A DNA stretch of 64,000 nucleotides from JAYVYM01 sp046593925 (GTDB lineage: Bacteria > Actinomycetota > Actinomycetes > Mycobacteriales > SCTD01): contig JBKJQN010000082.1 of the NCBI GenBank assembly GCA_046593925.1, positions 1 to 64,000 on the forward strand. The letters run 5' to 3'. Each line of letters starts with the position of its first letter. The stretch's first letter is position 1. This document shows positions 7,574 to 15,066 of the stretch, in pieces. The notes beneath the pieces were generated by a model. It was not told the DNA's origin and ran no database searches. It saw only the letters and a list, made by a program, of their open reading frames with translations. The position numbers were made by a program, and so were the translations under genes.

Positions 7574-8998
7574 GTGGCCGTGTCAGACATCCCCCGCCGC
7601 GCCGTCACCCGGTCCGCCAAGCTCGCCACCCTCCCGCTAGGCGTGGCGGGGCGGGCGACCTGGGGTCTGGGCAAGCGGCTCGGCGGCAAGCCGGCCGAAG
7701 CCGTGGCGCTGGAGCTGCAGCAGCGCACCGCCGAGCAGCTTTTCCAGGTGCTCGGGCAGCTCAAGGGCGGCGCCATGAAGTTCGGTCAGGCGCTGTCCGT
7801 CTTCGAGGCGGCCCTGCCCGAGGACATCGCCGGCCCGTACCGCGCCGCCCTCACCAAGTTGCAGGAGGCGGCGCCGCCGCTGCCGGTGGCCAGTGTGCAC
7901 AGGGTGCTGGCGCGCGAGGTGGGGGCCGACTGGCGCGGCCGCTTCCGCAGTTTCGACGACGTCCCCGCAGCCGCGGCGAGCATCGGGCAGGTCCATCGGG
8001 CCGTCTGGGCCGATGGCCGACGGGTAGCTGTCAAGATTCAGTACCCGGGAGCCGGCCCCGCCCTGCTCGGCGACCTGAAGCAGCTCGGGCGGCTGGCGCG
8101 GATGTTCTCGGCGTTGACGCCGGGGCTCGACGTGAAGCCACTGCTGGCCGAGCTGACCAAGCGCGTCACCGAGGAGCTCGACTACCGCCTCGAGGCCGAG
8201 GCCCAGGCGACCTTTGCCCTGGCCTACGACGGCGATCCCGAGATCAAGGTGCCCGCCGTGGTCGCCGGGACCGAGCGGGTGCTGGTCACGGAGTGGATGG
8301 ACGGCACCCCGCTGTCGGCCATCATCCGGGACGGCTCGACCGCCCAGCGCGACCGCGCGGCGCGGCTGCTCGCGCGGTTCCTGTTCAGCGGCCCGGTGCT
8401 CGCGGGGCTGCTCCATGCCGACCCGCACCCGGGCAACTTCCGGCTGCTGCCCGACGGCCGGCTCGGGGTCATCGACTTCGGGGCGGTCGACCGGCTGCCC
8501 GACGGCTCTCCCGAGCCGATCGGCCGGCTCGCCCGGCTGGCACTCGCCGGCGAGGCGCAGGCCGTCCTCGACGCCCTGCGCGCCGAGGGCTTCGTCAAGC
8601 CCGGTATCGACGTCGATGCCCAGCAGGTACTCGACTACCTGCTGCCGCTGCTGGAGCCGGTGGCGGTGCCGCGCTTCCGGTTCACCCGCGAGTGGCTGCG
8701 ACACCAGGCCGTACGGCTGGGCGACCCGCGCTCACCGGCCGCGCAGCTCGGCCGGATGCTCAACCTGCCACCGTCGTACCTGCTCATCCACCGCGTCACG
8801 CTCGGCACGATCGGGGTGCTGTCCCAGCTCAACGGCGAGGCGGCGTTCCGGGAGGAGATGGCCCGCTGGCAGCCTGGGTTCGCCCAGCCGGGCAGCGACC
8901 TCGCAGCCGAGGCGGCCGCGGCCGACGCCCGCCGGGTTGACACCCCGGAGCCCGTACCGACCCCCCAGGCGGCTCTCGTGTCGCCGCCGACGGGCTGA
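7574..8998 (+). CDS. UbiB/ABC1 (AarF) family atypical kinase
   Basis: This 474-residue UbiB-family protein-kinase-like protein carries the family motif KFGQALS near residue 69, AAASIGQVHRA near 133, the nucleotide-binding VAVKIQYPG near 152, a catalytic loop HADPHPGNF near 280 and IDFGAVDRL near 298. Family members have ATPase activity and support lipid or quinone metabolism; the substrate here is unknown. Its homologue is the Rv3197 gene next to whiB7 in M. tuberculosis, linked there to intrinsic macrolide resistance. Two nearby GTG starts (7574, 7580) are possible. The gene follows the ThiF-like gene by 54 bases, so they may be cotranscribed. Confidence 0.9.
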   Translation: MAVSDIPRRAVTRSAKLATLPLGVAGRATWGLGKRLGGKPAEAVALELQQRTAEQLFQVLGQLKGGAMKFGQALSVFEAALPEDIAGPYRAALTKLQEAAPPLPVASVHRVLAREVGADWRGRFRSFDDVPAAAASIGQVHRAVWADGRRVAVKIQYPGAGPALLGDLKQLGRLARMFSALTPGLDVKPLLAELTKRVTEELDYRLEAEAQATFALAYDGDPEIKVPAVVAGTERVLVTEWMDGTPLSAIIRDGSTAQRDRAARLLARFLFSGPVLAGLLHADPHPGNFRLLPDGRLGVIDFGAVDRLPDGSPEPIGRLARLALAGEAQAVLDALRAEGFVKPGIDVDAQQVLDYLLPLLEPVAVPRFRFTREWLRHQAVRLGDPRSPAAQLGRMLNLPPSYLLIHRVTLGTIGVLSQLNGEAAFREEMARWQPGFAQPGSDLAAEAAAADARRVDTPEPVPTPQAALVSPPTG

Positions 8999-9002
8999 CC
9001 GG

Positions 9003-9173
9003 TCACCACCAGGCTTCGTCGAGTCGTCCTTCGATGGAGCGAACGTTCTGTCGGGTGCAGGCCGCGCACAGCCACCGGTCCCCGCCTTGAGCAGTCACCT
9101 GCATCGACCAGGTGAGCGGCCGGTCCTGGACCGTCTCGCCGCAGCCGCCGCAGGTTGCGGGGTTCTCCTTCAC
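9003..9173 (-). CDS. Small zinc-ribbon protein coupled to upstream gene
   Basis: This 56-residue protein is read from the GTG at 9173 to a TGA at 9003. It has two Cys pairs, CGGC near residue 8 and CAAC near residue 37, with TWSMQVTAQGGDRWLC between them, as in a treble-clef or zinc ribbon. The start codon overlaps the upstream stop in a GTGA quartet, a sign of translational coupling and good evidence that both genes are real. Function is unknown. It converges on the UbiB-like kinase gene, whose stop is five bases away. Confidence 0.65.
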   Translation of the reverse strand: MKENPATCGGCGETVQDRPLTWSMQVTAQGGDRWLCAACTRQNVRSIEGRLDEAWW

Positions 9174-9538
9174 CGCCGGCCGGCCGGCCCCTCGTCGAGG
9201 TCGGCGAGCGCCGCCCGCAGCAGTTGCAGACCGCTCTGGGCCAGTGCGTGGGCCTGCTCCGGCTCCAGCTCGACCTCCATCGCAGCCCCGACGGCGCCTT
9301 CGCCGTAGCCGACGGCGGCGACCACGGCGCTGCGTTCGGCCGCGGGCAGCGCCGCCAGGGCGCGTTCGAGCCGGTCGACCAGCTCAGCCTCCGACACGGC
9401 GGGGGTCTGGTCGCGGACCGCGTCCACGACGTGCGGTGGGACGGGCCGGCAGCGGGGCGGTCGGTCGGCGGTCACGCAGCTCCAGACGGGTTCGGTGGCA
9501 TCCGGTGGTGGGCTGACCGGGGCCGGGTCGGCCAACAC
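9170..9538 (-). CDS. Hypothetical protein with sigma-region-4-like helices
   Basis: The C-terminal 75 residues form two or three helices: LVDRLERALAALPAAERSAV, then a VGYGEGAVGAAMEVE stretch. The pattern resembles a shortened sigma-70 region 4 (LPxxxRxAV followed by a helix-turn-helix), though the helix-turn-helix itself is weak. The N-terminal part from the GTG at 9538 overlaps a hairpin, so the true start may be an internal GTG such as the one giving VTADRPP. Its stop overlaps the start of the zinc-ribbon gene. A sigma/partner pair is possible, but this is inference. Confidence 0.5.
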   Translation of the reverse strand: MLADPAPVSPPPDATEPVWSCVTADRPPRCRPVPPHVVDAVRDQTPAVSEAELVDRLERALAALPAAERSAVVAAVGYGEGAVGAAMEVELEPEQAHALAQSGLQLLRAALADLDEGPAGRR

Positions 9539-9572
9539 GAGAGCCGCCCCAGTTTCCCGGAGCGGCTCTCGT
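9537..9572 (-). terminator. Perfect 11-bp hairpin
   Basis: ACGAGAGCCGC at 9537-9547 pairs perfectly with GCGGCTCTCGT at 9562-9572 around a 14-base loop. It lies after the 9719-10489 gene and before the 9170-9538 gene, so it may terminate or attenuate minus-strand transcription. No U-tract follows. Confidence 0.55.
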
Positions 9573-9593
9573 GTGCCTTCCCGTCAGGTCGCC

Positions 9594-9671
9594 TCACGGC
9601 GGTGCGTCGCTCATGGCGACTGATTTGGGACCGGGGGCCATGTATCGGGTCGGCACGCCATTGAACCTCAT
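9594..9671 (-). CDS. Possible 25-codon small ORF before hairpin
   Basis: ATG at 9671 opens a 25-codon frame (MRFNGVPTRYMAPGPKSVAM and five more residues) ending at TGA 9594, some 20 bases before the perfect hairpin at 9537-9572. The composition is less GC-rich than the neighbourhood and the peptide is not low-complexity. The ribosome site is weak. It could be a leader peptide of an attenuator or a chance frame. Confidence 0.3.
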   Translation of the reverse strand: MRFNGVPTRYMAPGPKSVAMSDAPP

Positions 9672-9718
9672 CCGCGAGCTACCGATTCCCCCATCCGGGG
9701 ACTGGAGCCCGCCACCGG

Positions 9719-10489
9719 CTACTCGCGGGCCGGCTGCTCAGCGCCCGGGCGGGTCGGGTCCGGCGGGACCGCCGGGGCCTCGGATGACCCGGGCGTCGGC
9801 ACGGGCCCGTTGCCCGACACGGCCGATGGCGCGGGGGCGTCGTGCGCCGGACCGGATGCGGGGCCGGGCGACGGCGTTGGGCCGGCATCCGGCGCAACGG
9901 ACGGCGAAGAGGCGTCGGTCGACCCGGAGGCGTGCTCCGGCGACCGGGTAGCCGCGTCAGCCGGGCCTGAAGCAGACCCGGGGGCGGCCGGGCCAGCAGC
10001 GGGGTCGGGCGCGGGGTCGGGCGCGGGGTCGGACGCGGGGGCGGGCTCGGACACAGGGGCGCCGTCGTGCCGTTCGCCGGCCGGTCGTTCCGGGCGGTCG
10101 CCGCGACCACGCCCGCGGCGCTTGCCCGGTCGGGTGCCGGGCTCACCCGGGCGTTCGGGCCGCTCGGCCCGGTCAGGCCGCTCGGGCCGCTCGGCGCGCT
10201 GCTGCGAGCCATCAGGGCGCGGCTGTCCTCCCATGTCCATGGCCCCGGCCAGGGTGTACTCGTGCATCAGCAGCTCCAGCCCGGGCTGATCCTCTACCGG
10301 GGCAGTCGCCGCCTTGGCCTCGGCCAGCGAGCGCAGCTGCGCGAGACGCGCCCGCCGGCGGCCGTGGGCATCGTGCGGGTGGGTGAGCAGCACGGCGTGA
10401 GCGGCGCAGCAGGCGGTGCCCCCGACGGCCGTCACCGCGTCGCGTAGAAGGGCGAGGTCGGTGACGCAGGGAGCGCAGTACGTGGTCAT
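9719..10489 (-). CDS. Hypothetical protein, Cys-rich N-terminus and Pro/Ala/Ser-rich tail
   Basis: The 256-residue protein starts MTTYCAPCVTDLALL with a CxxC pair, then a second pair CCAAHA near residue 27 and an HPHDAH segment, suggesting a small zinc module of about 90 residues. The rest is low-complexity: Arg/Glu/Pro repeats (ERPERPDRAERPERP) followed by a long Pro/Ala/Ser/Asp stretch, probably disordered. No known family was recognised. It lies 24 bases downstream of the 97-residue membrane protein, likely as one operon. Confidence 0.6.
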   Translation of the reverse strand: MTTYCAPCVTDLALLRDAVTAVGGTACCAAHAVLLTHPHDAHGRRRARLAQLRSLAEAKAATAPVEDQPGLELLMHEYTLAGAMDMGGQPRPDGSQQRAERPERPDRAERPERPGEPGTRPGKRRGRGRGDRPERPAGERHDGAPVSEPAPASDPAPDPAPDPAAGPAAPGSASGPADAATRSPEHASGSTDASSPSVAPDAGPTPSPGPASGPAHDAPAPSAVSGNGPVPTPGSSEAPAVPPDPTRPGAEQPARE

Positions 10490-10513
10490 GGCGCCACACG
10501 CTACGGCCTGCCC

Positions 10514-10807
10514 TCAACGCCTCAGGCGTACGGCCGCGAGCAGCCCGGCCAGCAGCAGCGGTGGCAGCACGAGCAGGTCGGCCTGGGTGACGCCGTGCCG
10601 CTGTGCCAGCACCAGCAGGACCCGACCCTCGACGGGGGAGTTCACCAGCAGCCACGCCGCCGACAACGCGACCAGCTGCAGCACATGGCGCAGCATCGTG
10701 CCCCGGGTTCCGGTGTCGGCAGCCAGCGCCACCAGCGCCGACCCGACGGCGATCACGAGCGAGACCGCGACGACCAGAGCGAGGGCTCGGGCGAGCGGCT
10801 CAGCCAC
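10514..10807 (-). CDS. Small three-helix membrane protein
   Basis: This 97-residue hydrophobic protein has likely transmembrane helices near residues 8-30, 40-58 and 76-93, with a short charged loop around GRVLLVLAQRHG. No family was recognised and function is unknown. It is the first gene of a probable two-gene operon with the Cys-rich protein downstream. Confidence 0.6.
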   Translation of the reverse strand: MAEPLARALALVVAVSLVIAVGSALVALAADTGTRGTMLRHVLQLVALSAAWLLVNSPVEGRVLLVLAQRHGVTQADLLVLPPLLLAGLLAAVRLRR

Positions 10808-10979
10808 GGGCGGTCAACGCTGATGCGGGTGCGTCCATACCTGCAGTGTCCGGCAGGTCGGGGGCAGCAGGGACGGGGGTCCTAGGACGGGGGTCCGATG
10901 GCCGCCAGACCTCGAGCCGGCAGATGGTGCAGGAGCTCCGGGCGATTGCCCGGGCACCGTCCCGTACCGGAGGAACGCC

Positions 10980-11387
10980 ATGCCCACCGCCCGTTTGTAC
11001 GCCGCTCTCGCCCTGCCCCTCGCCCTGGCCGCCGTCGGCGCGGCTGCCGGACCCGCCGCTGCCTCAGGTGGCAGCGGGGGCGGCGGCGTCCGCGCCGCCG
11101 GTCCGTGCAGCGCCGCCAGTGACTGGAAGCTCAAGGCCAAGGCCGACAACGGCCGCCTGGAGGTCGAGCTGCAGGTCGACAGCAACAAGGTCGGCCAGCG
11201 CTGGTCCTGGCAGTTGTCCGACAACGGCGCCCACGTCGCCCGCGGCATGTCGACAACGACCGCGCCCAGCGGGTCGTTCTCGGTCGCGCGGCGCATCCCC
11301 AACACCGCAGGCAAGGACGTCATCTCCTTCACCGCCCGGCAGGCCGCGACGGGTGAGAGCTGCCGCGGCGCCGTCACCGTCGGCTGA
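10980..11387 (+). CDS. Secreted hypothetical protein
   Basis: This 135-residue protein has an N-terminal signal peptide (hydrophobic stretch about residues 6-27, cleavage likely after AAAS or nearby), a Gly-rich linker and a small beta-rich domain. That domain has two cysteines (near 42 and 127) that could form a disulfide. The segment LEVELQVDSNKVGQRWSWQL resembles short extracellular beta-sandwich proteins in actinobacteria, with no assigned function. The ATG follows GGAGGAACGCC, a strong ribosome site, which fixes the start. Confidence 0.75.
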   Translation: MPTARLYAALALPLALAAVGAAAGPAAASGGSGGGGVRAAGPCSAASDWKLKAKADNGRLEVELQVDSNKVGQRWSWQLSDNGAHVARGMSTTTAPSGSFSVARRIPNTAGKDVISFTARQAATGESCRGAVTVG

Positions 11388-11489
11388 GCCGTAGCGGATC
11401 GTGGCCGGCTCAGCCGCGGCCCCCTGCCCCAGGGTCAGCGGGACCGAGGGCCCGTCCGCCGCGGCCCAGCGCGCCCTGTCGCCGCTGCG

Positions 11490-11632
11490 GCCCGGACCAG
11501 CCTGGAGCAGCTGCCCGGCATCGGGCCGTTCTCCTCGGCCATCGTCGTCGTCCGCGCGCTCGGCCACACCGACAACCTGGCCGGGCCGGTCACCGAGCAC
11601 CGTCGTCGACCGGCCGACGAGGCCGCTACCTG
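11490..11632 (+). pseudogene. Fragment of an HhH-GPD DNA glycosylase
   Basis: Codons from 11502 read LEQLPGIGPFSSAIVVVRAL, the helix-hairpin-helix of 3-methyladenine-type DNA glycosylases, followed by GHTDNLA. Nothing of the N-terminal half or the catalytic Asp region is present, and the frame ends shortly after at a TGA near 11632. It is a relic of a base-excision enzyme between a secreted-protein gene and the whiB7 operon. Confidence 0.65.
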
Positions 11633-11793
11633 ATGGCCGCGCGGGCCTGCCGGGCGCGACGGGCCGAGGCAGCGGCCCGCCGTTCCCACTTCCTCGCAGA
11701 CGCGACACGCGCGGCCAGGTTGTCGGCCTTGGCCTGGCGTTGCCGCTCCGAGAGGTCGCTGCGCATCAGCTGTTCAGCAAGGGCTGCGTACAT
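11626..11793 (-). CDS. Small basic helical protein downstream of whiB7
   Basis: This 55-residue protein (starts MYAALAEQLMRSDLSERQRQ) is rich in Ala and Arg and probably one long helix. The ATG at 11793 has GGAG at a proper distance. It lies 47 bases after the whiB7 stop in the same direction, so cotranscription and control by the same attenuator is likely. The function is not known. Confidence 0.6.
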   Translation of the reverse strand: MYAALAEQLMRSDLSERQRQAKADNLAARVASARKWERRAAASARRARQARAAIR

Positions 11794-11840
11794 GGTGGTG
11801 CTCCTGATGTAGTCGGTGTGGATCCGGGTGGTGGTCGTAC

Positions 11841-12113
11841 TCACGCGGCGAGGGCGTCCTTGCGTGGGCGGCCGCGCGGGCGCTTGCGCGCCACGACGAC
11901 GCCCATGACGACCAGCTGGCCACCCCAGACGCCCCACGGCTCGCGCCGCTCGAGGGCGCCCGCGAGGCAGGCGTCGCGCAGCGGGCAGGGCAGGCAGAGC
12001 GCCTTGGCGGCCTCCACGTCGGCAGGCCGTTCGGCGAACCACAGGTCGGGGGACTCACCCCGGCAGGGCAGCTCGTCGTTGAGCTCTGCCTGCGTGGCGA
12101 GGGCAGTGGTCAT
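11841..12113 (-). CDS. whiB7: WhiB7 family iron-sulfur transcription factor
   Basis: This 90-residue WhiB protein has the four cluster-binding cysteines at 17, 40, 43 and 49 (CLPCPLRDAC), the glycine turn EPWGVWGG at 58-65, and a C-terminal AT-hook RPRGRPRK at 78-85. The AT-hook is diagnostic of WhiB7 among WhiB proteins. WhiB7 binds the housekeeping sigma factor and activates intrinsic antibiotic-resistance genes, including its own. As in mycobacteria it lies just downstream of uvrD2 and near the UbiB-like gene. The upstream DNA carries a promoter, a leader ORF and a strong terminator, so expression is probably set by ribosome-dependent antitermination. Confidence 0.95.
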   Translation of the reverse strand: MTTALATQAELNDELPCRGESPDLWFAERPADVEAAKALCLPCPLRDACLAGALERREPWGVWGGQLVVMGVVVARKRPRGRPRKDALAA

Positions 12114-12207
12114 GCGGGGTGTCGCCTCCTCGGGACACGGCCAGGGGTGCGGCCGCGAGGTACGGGTGGGTCGGGGGCCGGGTGTGGCCAGGTGGACCGG
12201 AGGTCAG

Positions 12208-12254
12208 GAAAAGCAGAGAGGCCGCGGATCCCGGTGTACGGGGTCCGCGGCCTC
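12208..12254 (-). terminator. whiB7 leader attenuator terminator
   Basis: A 15-bp stem (12218-12232 with 12240-12254, one G-U pair, seven-base loop) is followed on the minus strand by CTCTCTGCTTTTCC, a proper intrinsic terminator. It lies 95 bases ahead of the whiB7 start. A second small hairpin (12267-12282) encloses the leader-ORF stop. The palindrome CCTCGAGG occurs both just before the leader-ORF stop and at the base of the terminator, so alternative pairing that opens the terminator is possible. Confidence 0.85.
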
Positions 12255-12275
12255 GAGGTGCGCGCTGGTCTGGGA

Positions 12276-12431
12276 TCAGACCGGGGCGCCTCGAGGAGGC
12301 AGATCCGTGACGTCGGTGCGGTCGTGGAAGGACAGACCGCTCCCGTGCTCGGCCGGGAGGGGCGCGATGAGAGACGCGCTGACGCGACGCGTCGCGGACA
12401 GAGGGATAACCCACATGATGTTGGTCGTCAC
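12276..12431 (-). CDS. whiB7 upstream leader ORF
   Basis: A 51-codon frame starts at GTG 12431 behind a near-perfect GGAGGAGG site and ends at TGA 12276 within a small hairpin loop, about 20 bases before the attenuator. It begins MTTNIMWVIPLSATRRV. In actinobacteria whiB7 leaders carry such ORFs, where ribosome stalling by antibiotics relieves termination; that role is inferred here from position and layout. Confidence 0.75.
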   Translation of the reverse strand: MTTNIMWVIPLSATRRVSASLIAPLPAEHGSGLSFHDRTDVTDLPPRGAPV

Positions 12432-12484
12432 GGGGGCCACCTCCTCCTGCTCTCTGCGCGGCAACTGCCGTGCGTTCATCGGCG

Positions 12485-12513
12485 AGGGTAGAGAACCCCA
12501 CCGGACCGTGCAA
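12485..12513 (-). promoter_or_regulatory. whiB7 promoter
   Basis: On the minus strand TTGCAC (12508-12513) and TACCCT (12485-12490) are separated by exactly 17 bases, a good housekeeping-sigma promoter just after the uvrD2 stop. An A/T-richer patch (GCAATAACCCC) lies immediately upstream of the -35, where a WhiB7 AT-hook would bind for autoactivation; that part is inference. Confidence 0.75.
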
Positions 12514-12517
12514 GGGG

Positions 12518-14620
12518 TTATTGCGTACCGGGTTGTTGCGGCACGATCCCGGCGCCCGCGCCGACCAGCATCAGGACGGCCTCACCAAACTTATCGAGCT
12601 TGGCCTGCCCGATGCCGGGGATCGCGACCAGCGCGGCGACCGTGCCCGGCCGCTGCTCGGCGATCGCCGCGAGGGTGGCGTCGGTGAACACGCAGTACGC
12701 AGGCTGCTTCAGCTCTTTCGCCCGGCCGGCACGCCAGTCGCGCAGCGCCTCGAACAACGCCTCGTCGCGGTCCGCGGGGCAGCCGGGGCACCGGCCCAGT
12801 TTGCGGTCGGCGGCGGCGACCAGCCCGGCACCACAGACCCGGCAGGTCGTGGGCGGCGCCGCCTTCCGGCCGGTACGCGCGGTCGGGCCACCGGCCGAGC
12901 GCGTCGCGGTCGACCCCAGCAGGCCGTCGAGGAAGCGCGAGGGCCGGCGCGAGGCGCGACCACCGGGCGAGCGGGCCAGCGCCCAGCTCAGCGACAGGTG
13001 CTCGCGGGCCCGGGTGATGCCGACGTAGAGCAGCCGGCGTTCCTCCTCGACCTGCTCCGGGGTGTCGGCGTGCACCAGCGGCAGGGTGCCGTCGACGAGC
13101 CCCACCAGGAAGACCGCGTCCCACTCCAACCCCTTGGCGGCGTGCAGCGACGCCAGCGTCACGCCGTCCACGGTCGGGGCGTGCTGGGCCGCGGCCCGTT
13201 CCTCGAGCTCGGCGACGAGCTCGCGCAGCCCGGCGGCCGGGTCGCCGCCGGCGACGTCACCGGCAAGCCGGTGCAGGGCCGCGAGGGACTCCCAGCGCTC
13301 CCGGGTCGCTCCGGCGCCGGGCGGCGGCGCCGCTGCCTGCCAGGACATTCCGGCCCGCAGCACGTCTGCGACCGCGAAGGCAAGCCCGGCGGGAGCATCG
13401 GTGTCGGCGGCGCGGGCCGCCCCCCGCAGCAGCAGGGTGGCTTCGCGTACTTCGGTACGGTCGAAGAAGCGCTCGCCGCCGCGTACCAGGTAGGGCACAC
13501 CGGCGTCGGCGAGCGCCGTCTCGTATGCCGCGGACTGCGCGTTGATGCGGTAGAGCACCGCAATCTCGCTCGCAGGGGTGCCGCCGTCGACCAGGGCACG
13601 GCAGCGGGCCGCGACCGCGGCGGCTTCAGCGGGCTCGTCGAGGTGCTCGGCCATCGCCGGCGCCGGTCCGGCCGGCCGCTGAGCGACGAGCTCGAGGCGG
13701 GCGGCCCGCACGGTGGCCCGGGCGATGACGGCGTTCGCGAGGCCGACGACCTGTGGAGTGGAACGGTAGTCACGGACCAGCCGCACCTCGGTCGCACCGG
13801 GGTGGCGGGCCTGGAAACCGACCAGGAACTCCGGCGTGGCGCCGGTGAAGGAGTAGATGGTCTGGTTGACGTCGCCGACGACACACAGGTCGCTGCGGCC
13901 ACCGAGCCAGGCGTCGAGCAGCCTTTGCTGGAGTGGCGTCACGTCCTGGTACTCGTCCACGACGAACGAGCGGTAGCGCGACCGAAACTCCGCGGCCACG
14001 TCGGCGTGCTCCTCGAGCACCGCGGCGGTCAGCAGCAGCAGGTCGTCGAAGTCCGCCACGCCCTGCGCCTGTTTCAGGTCCTTGAACGCGCCGTAGACCT
14101 GCGCCACCACCGACGGGTCGTACGGCGGGGTGCGGCCGGCCTTGCCGGCCGCCGCCGGGTAGTCGTCGGGCCCGACCAGCGTGCTGGCCGCCCACTCCAG
14201 CTCCGACAGCAGGTCGCGCAGCTCGGAGGTGCCGGGGCGCAGCCGGGCCCTGGCCGCAGCGTTGGCGACCAGGCCGAACTTGTTGGTCAGCAGGGTCGGC
14301 GGGGCTCCACCGACGACCTTGGGCCAGAAGTAGCCGAGTTGCTTCATCGCGGCCGAGTGGAAGGTGCGGGCCTGCACCCCGCCGACGCCGAGCCCGCGCA
14401 GCCGGGTCCGCATCTCGCCCGCCGCGCGCGCCGTGAAGGTCACCGCCAACAGCGCGCTCGGCGGCACGGCCCCCGATGCGACGGCATACGCAGCCCGGTG
14501 CGTGATCGTCCGGGTCTTGCCGGTACCTGCGCCCGCCAGGATGCAGACCGGCCCGCTGACCGACTGTGCGGCCTCCCGCTGCTCGGGGTCGAGGGCGTCG
14601 AGCAGCTGGTCCGGTGTCAC
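12518..14620 (-). CDS. uvrD2: ATP-dependent DNA helicase UvrD2
   Basis: This 700-residue superfamily 1 helicase translocates 3' to 5' on single-stranded DNA and acts in repair. Walker A is GAGTGKT near residues 30-36, Walker B VVDEYQDVTP near 236, then VVGDVNQTIYSFTGA and the SF1 motif GLEWDAVFLVGLVDG. A four-Cys element (CRVCG and CPGCP, about residues 590-615) precedes a C-terminal HRDC domain (about 625-690), the hallmark of actinobacterial UvrD2. GTG at 14620 is chosen because the open frame upstream encodes unconserved basic sequence. It is divergent from mycoredoxin and upstream of whiB7, as in mycobacteria. Confidence 0.95.
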   Translation of the reverse strand: MTPDQLLDALDPEQREAAQSVSGPVCILAGAGTGKTRTITHRAAYAVASGAVPPSALLAVTFTARAAGEMRTRLRGLGVGGVQARTFHSAAMKQLGYFWPKVVGGAPPTLLTNKFGLVANAAARARLRPGTSELRDLLSELEWAASTLVGPDDYPAAAGKAGRTPPYDPSVVAQVYGAFKDLKQAQGVADFDDLLLLTAAVLEEHADVAAEFRSRYRSFVVDEYQDVTPLQQRLLDAWLGGRSDLCVVGDVNQTIYSFTGATPEFLVGFQARHPGATEVRLVRDYRSTPQVVGLANAVIARATVRAARLELVAQRPAGPAPAMAEHLDEPAEAAAVAARCRALVDGGTPASEIAVLYRINAQSAAYETALADAGVPYLVRGGERFFDRTEVREATLLLRGAARAADTDAPAGLAFAVADVLRAGMSWQAAAPPPGAGATRERWESLAALHRLAGDVAGGDPAAGLRELVAELEERAAAQHAPTVDGVTLASLHAAKGLEWDAVFLVGLVDGTLPLVHADTPEQVEEERRLLYVGITRAREHLSLSWALARSPGGRASRRPSRFLDGLLGSTATRSAGGPTARTGRKAAPPTTCRVCGAGLVAAADRKLGRCPGCPADRDEALFEALRDWRAGRAKELKQPAYCVFTDATLAAIAEQRPGTVAALVAIPGIGQAKLDKFGEAVLMLVGAGAGIVPQQPGTQ

Positions 14621-14727
14621 CCGGGCAGTCTCCCAGGCCGCCGCCGCGGGAACGCGCCGGACCCGCCGCCTGTTGACGACGACGCGGCCGGCACCGAAGC
14701 CCCGCATCGCCTGACCCTGGAGCCCGC

Positions 14728-14985
14728 GTGACCGCCGAGACGACGAACGCCGCGATGACGATCTACAGCACCCCGTGGTGCGGGTACTGCCACCGGCTGA
14801 TGAAGCAGCTGGACCGCGAGGGTGTCGGGTACGACGTCATCGACATCGAGCAGGTCCCGTCGGCGGCCGACTACGTGATGAGCGTCAACGGCGGCAACCA
14901 GACCGTGCCGACCGTGGTGTTCGCCAACGGCACCGCCCTGACCAACCCGAGCCTGGCGCAGGTCAAGGCCCAGCTCGCTGCCTGA
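14728..14985 (+). CDS. Mycoredoxin (glutaredoxin-like) Mrx1
   Basis: This 85-residue thioredoxin-fold protein has the redox site CGYC at residues 18-21 (STPWCGYCHRL), the cis-Pro TVPTVVFANG and a C-terminal helix. Mycoredoxins reduce mycothiol mixed disulfides in actinobacteria, so the organism probably makes mycothiol. The gene is divergent from uvrD2, the same arrangement as Rv3198A/uvrD2 in M. tuberculosis. The GTG start gives a normal length; an internal ATG nine codons later is an alternative. Confidence 0.92.
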   Translation: MTAETTNAAMTIYSTPWCGYCHRLMKQLDREGVGYDVIDIEQVPSAADYVMSVNGGNQTVPTVVFANGTALTNPSLAQVKAQLAA

Positions 14986-15066
14986 TCGCCCGCTCCGCAG
15001 GGTGTGCCCGTGGTCGCCCTGGGGGACACTGGCCGGACCAACGGCCCCTTGTGAAAGCAGCCCTAC

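Noticed and set aside
9573..9718. A tRNA or other structured RNA gene
   Set aside because: No cloverleaf could be drawn; only the hairpin and a short frame are visible.
12470..14731. A 753-codon plus-strand open frame over uvrD2
   Set aside because: It is the antisense shadow of a strongly conserved helicase; composition is Gly/Arg/Gln-rich with no family match.
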